Part shown: positions 13,809 to 17,477 of the stretch, piece after piece
Layout: every line of letters begins with the position of its first letter
Numbering within the stretch: position 1 is the stretch's first letter
Source: WYEG01 sp049414625
Lineage (GTDB): Bacteria; Desulfobacterota; Thermodesulfobacteria; Thermodesulfobacteriales; Thermodesulfobacteriaceae
DNA length: 17,477 nt
NCBI GenBank assembly: GCA_049414625.1
Contig: JBMSAU010000080.1
Span: 1-17,477, forward strand
Direction of reading: 5' to 3'
The notes under the pieces: model-generated
Told to the model about the DNA's origin: nothing
The model's database searches: none
The model's input: the letters and a program-made list of their open reading frames with translations, nothing else
Position numbers and translations under genes: made by a program

Positions 13809-14884
13809 TAACGGTCCTTGCTTTTATCGTAGTCGTAGGGGTTTTGATTTTTGTTCATGAGCTTGGGCATTTTTTAGCAGCAAGGCTCTTTGGAGTAAGG
13901 GTAGAGGTGTTTTCTCTTGGTTTTGGTCCAAAGCTCTTTAGCTTTATAAAGGGGGAGACTGAATACAGAATTTCAGCCATTCCTCTTGGCGGTTATGTCA
14001 GGCTCTATGGGGAGCATCCTGAGACCATGCCTTCGGTGGTAGATAAGGAAAAAGCCTTTGCCTTTAAGAAACCTTGGCAAAAGGCGCTTATCGTCCTTGC
14101 TGGACCAGGTTTTAACTTTCTTTTTGCCCTTCTTGCCTTCTGGTTTTACTATAGCATTTCGAGTCCCGTTTACTTAAAGCCAGTGGTAGGGAAGGTTATA
14201 CCTGGTTCTCCTGCTGAAGCAGTAGGGTTAAAGCCAGGAGATGAGATCTTAGCCATTGACGGTAGAGAAATCGAGACCTTTGAAAGGCTCTTTTTATACT
14301 TGCGCTCAAAGGAAGACTTAACCGAGGTTGAGCTTAAGGTCAAAAGAGGAGACGAGGTCTTCACCTTAAGGGTTAAGCCTGCTTATCAAGAGGGCACAAA
14401 CATCTTTGGAAAAAAGACCAAGGTTCCCGTTCTTGGTATTGCTCCAAGCGGTGAAGTGATAAAAAAGGAGTACAATCCCTTTTCAGCCTTCGTTGTTGCC
14501 TGCGAAAAATTTTATGAGCTAACGTCTTTAACTCTTGTTGCAATAGGTAAGCTTATAACAGGGGATCTGCCTTTATCCACCTTGGGCGGACCCTTGACCA
14601 TAGGTAAGCTTGCCGGCGATACCGCAAAAGGGGGTTTATTTCCTTTTATTGCCTTTATGGCTATGCTTTCTATCAACATTGCTCTAATAAACCTTCTCCC
14701 TATACCCATGCTTGATGGTGGGTACTTAGTGATATTTGCCATCGAAGCCGTAAGAGGACAGCCCCTTTCTTTAAGGGCTCAAGAAATCATCTTTAAAGTA
14801 GGTTTAGCTTTGATTATTATGCTTACTGTGCTTGTTTTCTATAATGATATAGTGCGGTTGCTTTCTGGATGGAAGTTCGATTAG
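13805..14884 (+). CDS. rseP: Site-2 protease RseP
   Basis: RseP is an inner-membrane zinc metalloprotease that cleaves anti-sigma factors and remnant signal peptides within the membrane. The first helix carries HELGH (His18, Glu19, His22). A PDZ domain spans about residues 115-185 (VIPGSPAEAVGLKPGDEILAIDG). The third zinc ligand lies in the NLLPIPMLDGG motif (Asp304). Residues 27-50 hold the FGVRVEVFSLGFGPKL segment typical of the family. At 359 residues it has the single PDZ domain of non-gamma proteobacteria rather than the two of E. coli. It overlaps dxr by four bases and tsaB by sixteen. The dxr-rseP pairing is widely conserved. Confidence 0.96.
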   Translation: MITVLAFIVVVGVLIFVHELGHFLAARLFGVRVEVFSLGFGPKLFSFIKGETEYRISAIPLGGYVRLYGEHPETMPSVVDKEKAFAFKKPWQKALIVLAGPGFNFLFALLAFWFYYSISSPVYLKPVVGKVIPGSPAEAVGLKPGDEILAIDGREIETFERLFLYLRSKEDLTEVELKVKRGDEVFTLRVKPAYQEGTNIFGKKTKVPVLGIAPSGEVIKKEYNPFSAFVVACEKFYELTSLTLVAIGKLITGDLPLSTLGGPLTIGKLAGDTAKGGLFPFIAFMAMLSINIALINLLPIPMLDGGYLVIFAIEAVRGQPLSLRAQEIIFKVGLALIIMLTVLVFYNDIVRLLSGWKFD

Positions 14885-15579
14885 TATGCTTTGAAACTTC
14901 GGGAGCCTTCGGGGGAATAGCCTTTCTTTTAGGAAATAAAACCTGGGAAATAAAGTTTTCCGCAGAAAAATCTTATTCAAGTCATCTTTTTCGGCTTCTA
15001 CCGCTAATTTTTCAGTCTAACCCAAGCGAGGGACCTCTCCCGACTCCTTTTCCCATTGAAGAGGCAGACTACTTTGTTGTTGATGTTGGACCAGGTAGTT
15101 TTACCGGACTTAGAGTAGGGTTAAGCTTGGTCAAAGCCTTAACTCTGGTCCACGAAAAACCGGTAATTCCTATTTCCAGCCTTGAGGTATTAAGCTTTGG
15201 GTATGGATGCCCGGAGCTTCCTATCCTTTCCCTGGTTGATGCCTACACAGGGGAGGTCTTTGCCGGCATGTATAGATGGGAAAAGGGAAGGCTTGCAACT
15301 CTTCTTGAGCCCTGCCTTTTACGCCTTGAGGAGCTGGAAAGCCTGATCAAAGAAAAGACGCTCATCGTGAGCGAGACCCTGGAAAAGTGGAAAGACTATC
15401 TAATCGAGAGACTATCTCACAAGGTGGTTTTTCCGTCTTATCCAGTCGAGCTTTCAGCAGCTCTGTTAGGAAGGCTTGCGATGTTAAAACTTTCCCAAGG
15501 TGAGGCTAAGGTCTTATCTGGAGATGAGGTCTTGCCTCTTTATCTTAAACCTTCGCAGGCAGAAAGAAAAAGGGCTTAG
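14869..15579 (+). CDS. tsaB: tRNA threonylcarbamoyladenosine biosynthesis protein TsaB
   Basis: TsaB is the non-catalytic partner of TsaD in making the t6A modification of tRNAs that read ANN codons. The N-terminal ASKHA-like domain begins LVCFETSGAFGGIAFL. The family signature is VVDVGPGSFTGLRVGLSLVKAL, followed by PISSLEVLSFG and a DAYTGEVFAGMYRW segment. At 236 residues it is full length. The usual Asp of the first motif (DTS) is Glu here (ETS). The start overlaps the end of rseP by 16 bases, which suggests translational coupling. The next gene starts three bases after the stop. Confidence 0.93.
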   Translation: MEVRLVCFETSGAFGGIAFLLGNKTWEIKFSAEKSYSSHLFRLLPLIFQSNPSEGPLPTPFPIEEADYFVVDVGPGSFTGLRVGLSLVKALTLVHEKPVIPISSLEVLSFGYGCPELPILSLVDAYTGEVFAGMYRWEKGRLATLLEPCLLRLEELESLIKEKTLIVSETLEKWKDYLIERLSHKVVFPSYPVELSAALLGRLAMLKLSQGEAKVLSGDEVLPLYLKPSQAERKRA

Positions 15580-15582
15580 CCT

Positions 15583-16569
15583 ATGTTGAGATTTTTGATT
15601 AAGCGTTTGGCGATAATGCTACTAACCTTATGGGGAGTGCTTACCATCAGCTTTGGGATCATCCATCTTGCTCCGGGCGATCCATTGAGCCCAATGACGG
15701 AGTTCAACCCCAAAATAACCCCTGAGTTTCGAGAAAGACTGATTCAGATGTATGGTCTTGACAAGCCCTTGCACGAAAGATACCTAAAATGGCTTAAAGG
15801 GGTTATTACCTTAGACTTTGGCGTATCCTTTTCCATAGACCAACGCCCTGTCTGGGATAAGATCAAAGAAAGACTTCCTGTTACCCTCCTTATAAACAGC
15901 TTAGCCCTGGTTATAATCCTTCTAGTTAGCATTCCCATCGGAGTATACTCAGCCGTCCACGCAGGCACCTTTAGGGATAGATTGATCACTATCTTTACGC
16001 TCCTTGGATATTCCATGCCGAGCTTTTGGTTTGCCCTTCTTCTTATGATGCTCTTTGGCGTAAAGCTTGGGATTTTACCCATCTCTGGTTTGCATAGTAG
16101 CGTTGGCTACGAAGAGATGAGCTTTTTTGAGAAGGTTTTAGACTGGGCAAAGCATCTTATCATGCCCCTTCTTGTGGCTACCTTTGGGGGGATTGCTGGC
16201 ATAGCTCGGTATGTGAGGAATTCTATGGTTGAGGTTTTAGGGAGCGATTTTATCCTCTTTGCTCGAGCAAAAGGTTTGTCGGAAAGAAAGATTCTTTATC
16301 GCCATGCTCTAAGGAATGCCCTTCTTCCATTGATCACCATCCTTGGACTATCCTTGCCTGGATTGATAGGAGGAAGCGTCATCTTTGAATCCATCTTCGG
16401 CATTCCAGGCGTTGGTCAGCTTATGTGGCAAGCAGTTCTTTCAAGGGATTATCCAGTCATCCTTGCTAACCTCGTCTTAGTCTCAGTCCTAACCCTTCTT
16501 GGCAACTTTTTAGCAGACATCGGCTATGCCCTTGCTGACCCACGCATTAGAACAGGCGAAAAAACTTAG
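15583..16569 (+). CDS. Peptide/nickel-type ABC transporter permease (DppB/OppB family)
   Basis: This is one of two inner-membrane subunits of a binding-protein-dependent importer. It begins MLRFLIKRLAIMLLTLWGVLTISF and continues LAPGDP, MYGLDKPLHERYLKWL and LDFGVSF, all typical of DppB/OppB. Six hydrophobic helices are visible. The EAA loop that contacts the ATPase reads FILFARAKGLSERKILYRHALRNALLP, followed by IFGIPGVGQL and the C-terminal DIGYALADPRIR. The substrate could be peptides, nickel or another small solute; the permeases alone do not decide. The gene starts three bases after tsaB and is followed by the second permease. No ATPase or binding protein is in the window. Confidence 0.93.
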   Translation: MLRFLIKRLAIMLLTLWGVLTISFGIIHLAPGDPLSPMTEFNPKITPEFRERLIQMYGLDKPLHERYLKWLKGVITLDFGVSFSIDQRPVWDKIKERLPVTLLINSLALVIILLVSIPIGVYSAVHAGTFRDRLITIFTLLGYSMPSFWFALLLMMLFGVKLGILPISGLHSSVGYEEMSFFEKVLDWAKHLIMPLLVATFGGIAGIARYVRNSMVEVLGSDFILFARAKGLSERKILYRHALRNALLPLITILGLSLPGLIGGSVIFESIFGIPGVGQLMWQAVLSRDYPVILANLVLVSVLTLLGNFLADIGYALADPRIRTGEKT

Positions 16570-16577
16570 CACAAATC

Positions 16578-17396
16578 ATGCTTAAAGCCTTGATATCCCA
16601 CCGAACAGGTTTTTTCTCTCTTCTTTTTTTAATAATCCTCTTTTTGTCAGCCCTTCTTGGACCTTATATTTATCCTGTAAGCCCCTTTGAGGTCCATGTT
16701 GAAAAGATCCTTCATCCGCCAAGCCTTGAACATCCTCTGGGGACAGACCTTCTTGGGAGGGATGTTTTAGCACGCATGCTTTATGGGGCAAGGATTTCTT
16801 TACAAGTTGCCTTCGTAGCCGTTGGCTTATCTCTGATTTTGGGGATAACTCTTGGTGCGATCGCCGGATACTATGGGGGGCTTGTAGACCAGATAATCTG
16901 CCGAATAATCGATATGTTCCTTTGTTTCCCAACCATTTTTCTCATCCTTGCAGTAATAGCCTATCTTGAGCCATCGCTTACGAACATCATGATCGTCATC
17001 GGACTTACGAGCTGGATGGGTGTGGCAAGACTTGTTCGGGCAGAGATCCTATCTCTTAAAGAGCGAGAATTTGTCCTCTCTGCAAGGCTTTACGGGGCAA
17101 GCTCAGCAAGGATCATCTTTAGACATCTCCTCCCTAACGCCGTAGCCCCAATCCTTGTTTCCGCGTCCCTTGGAATGGGACAAGCTATACTTATTGAGTC
17201 TGCTCTATCTTTTCTTGGAATAGGCGTTCAACCCCCAATCCCTTCCTGGGGTAACATGCTAATCGAAGGAAAGGAAGCATTAGAGGTTGCCTGGTGGCTA
17301 TCTTTATTCCCAGGCTTAGCCATTTTGTCAACAGTCTTAGCCTTAACCTTACTTTCCGAAGCCTTACAAGACATTCTAAATCCGAAGAGAAAATGA
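16578..17396 (+). CDS. Peptide/nickel-type ABC transporter permease (DppC/OppC family)
   Basis: This is the partner permease of the preceding gene. The short N-terminus and first helix lead to EHPLGTDLLGRDVLARMLYGARISL, the hallmark of DppC/OppC proteins. The EAA loop is REFVLSARLYGASSARIIFRHLLPNAVAP, followed by ESALSFLGIGVQPPIPSWGNML and a final helix ending LQDILNPKRK. Five or six helices fit the family. At 272 residues it is complete. It begins eight bases after the DppB-like stop with no strong Shine-Dalgarno. In comparable operons the ATPases or the solute-binding protein follow, but the 81 bases remaining in the window show no convincing gene. Confidence 0.93.
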   Translation: MLKALISHRTGFFSLLFLIILFLSALLGPYIYPVSPFEVHVEKILHPPSLEHPLGTDLLGRDVLARMLYGARISLQVAFVAVGLSLILGITLGAIAGYYGGLVDQIICRIIDMFLCFPTIFLILAVIAYLEPSLTNIMIVIGLTSWMGVARLVRAEILSLKEREFVLSARLYGASSARIIFRHLLPNAVAPILVSASLGMGQAILIESALSFLGIGVQPPIPSWGNMLIEGKEALEVAWWLSLFPGLAILSTVLALTLLSEALQDILNPKRK

Positions 17397-17477
17397 TGTG
17401 AGCTCCTCAAAATGTGTTCCCTAAGCATAGCAAGGGATTTAAAGTCCCCCTACTTCCTCCTGCCGAGCATCCTTTTT

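Noticed and set aside
16582..16932. 116-residue minus-strand frame inside the DppC-like gene
   Set aside because: It is antisense to a full-length permease with clear family motifs; composition is that of a shadow frame.
17412..17477. Possible start of another plus-strand gene (22 open codons to the window edge)
   Set aside because: There is no Shine-Dalgarno and no recognisable motif, and 22 open codons is within chance expectation.

Overview
The window reads as a chromosomal segment of an anaerobic Gram-negative bacterium, most likely a thermophilic sulfur-metabolising lineage such as Thermodesulfobacteriota. This placement is an inference from gene content, not a database match. Supporting points are a DUF39 homocysteine-biosynthesis protein (typical of methanogens and sulfate or sulfur anaerobes), a long TauE/SafE-type permease, an L,D-transpeptidase with a signal peptide, SecG, RseP and the MEP-pathway enzyme Dxr. 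The tRNA gene does not encode CCA.

Layout. (1) 1-311: a decayed C-terminal fragment of an IS110-family transposase, then about 120 bp without a recognisable gene. (2) 312-5977: a tightly packed plus-strand housekeeping block of era, ffh, an L,D-transpeptidase-like gene, panC, panD and rimO, with gaps or overlaps of a few to 25 bases. It covers ribosome assembly and modification, protein targeting, envelope, and pantothenate (coenzyme A) synthesis. (3) 5985-6107: a minus-strand tRNA-Leu(GAG) with a near-consensus sigma-70 promoter. (4) 6108-10382: an accessory, scarred region. It holds the 5' end of a decayed IS110 element with a structured leader that may be a bridge-RNA relic, a truncated universal stress protein gene, a TauE/SafE permease preceded by two tiny membrane proteins (all minus strand), an internally deleted ISL3-family element with recognisable ends, and a broken ACR3-type arsenite efflux gene. 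(5) 10483-17396: a second packed plus-strand block of CBS-ACT protein, DUF39 protein, secG, dxr, rseP, tsaB and two DppB/DppC-type ABC permeases.

How the genes fit together. The two housekeeping blocks look like long operons in which stops and starts overlap or nearly touch (transpeptidase/panC, dxr/rseP, rseP/tsaB). The CBS-ACT and DUF39 genes are neighbours and are probably functionally linked to sulfur incorporation into homocysteine; some archaeal DUF39 proteins carry CBS domains in the same chain. The TauE/SafE unit (56-aa membrane peptide, 48-aa membrane peptide, permease, UspA fragment) looks like a small operon whose last gene was cut by IS110 insertion and later decay.

No CRISPR array, rRNA, phage module or defence system is visible. 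The most interesting material is in 6108-10382: the possible IS110 bridge-RNA relic, the uncharacterised small membrane proteins beside the permease, and the debris of three broken genes.
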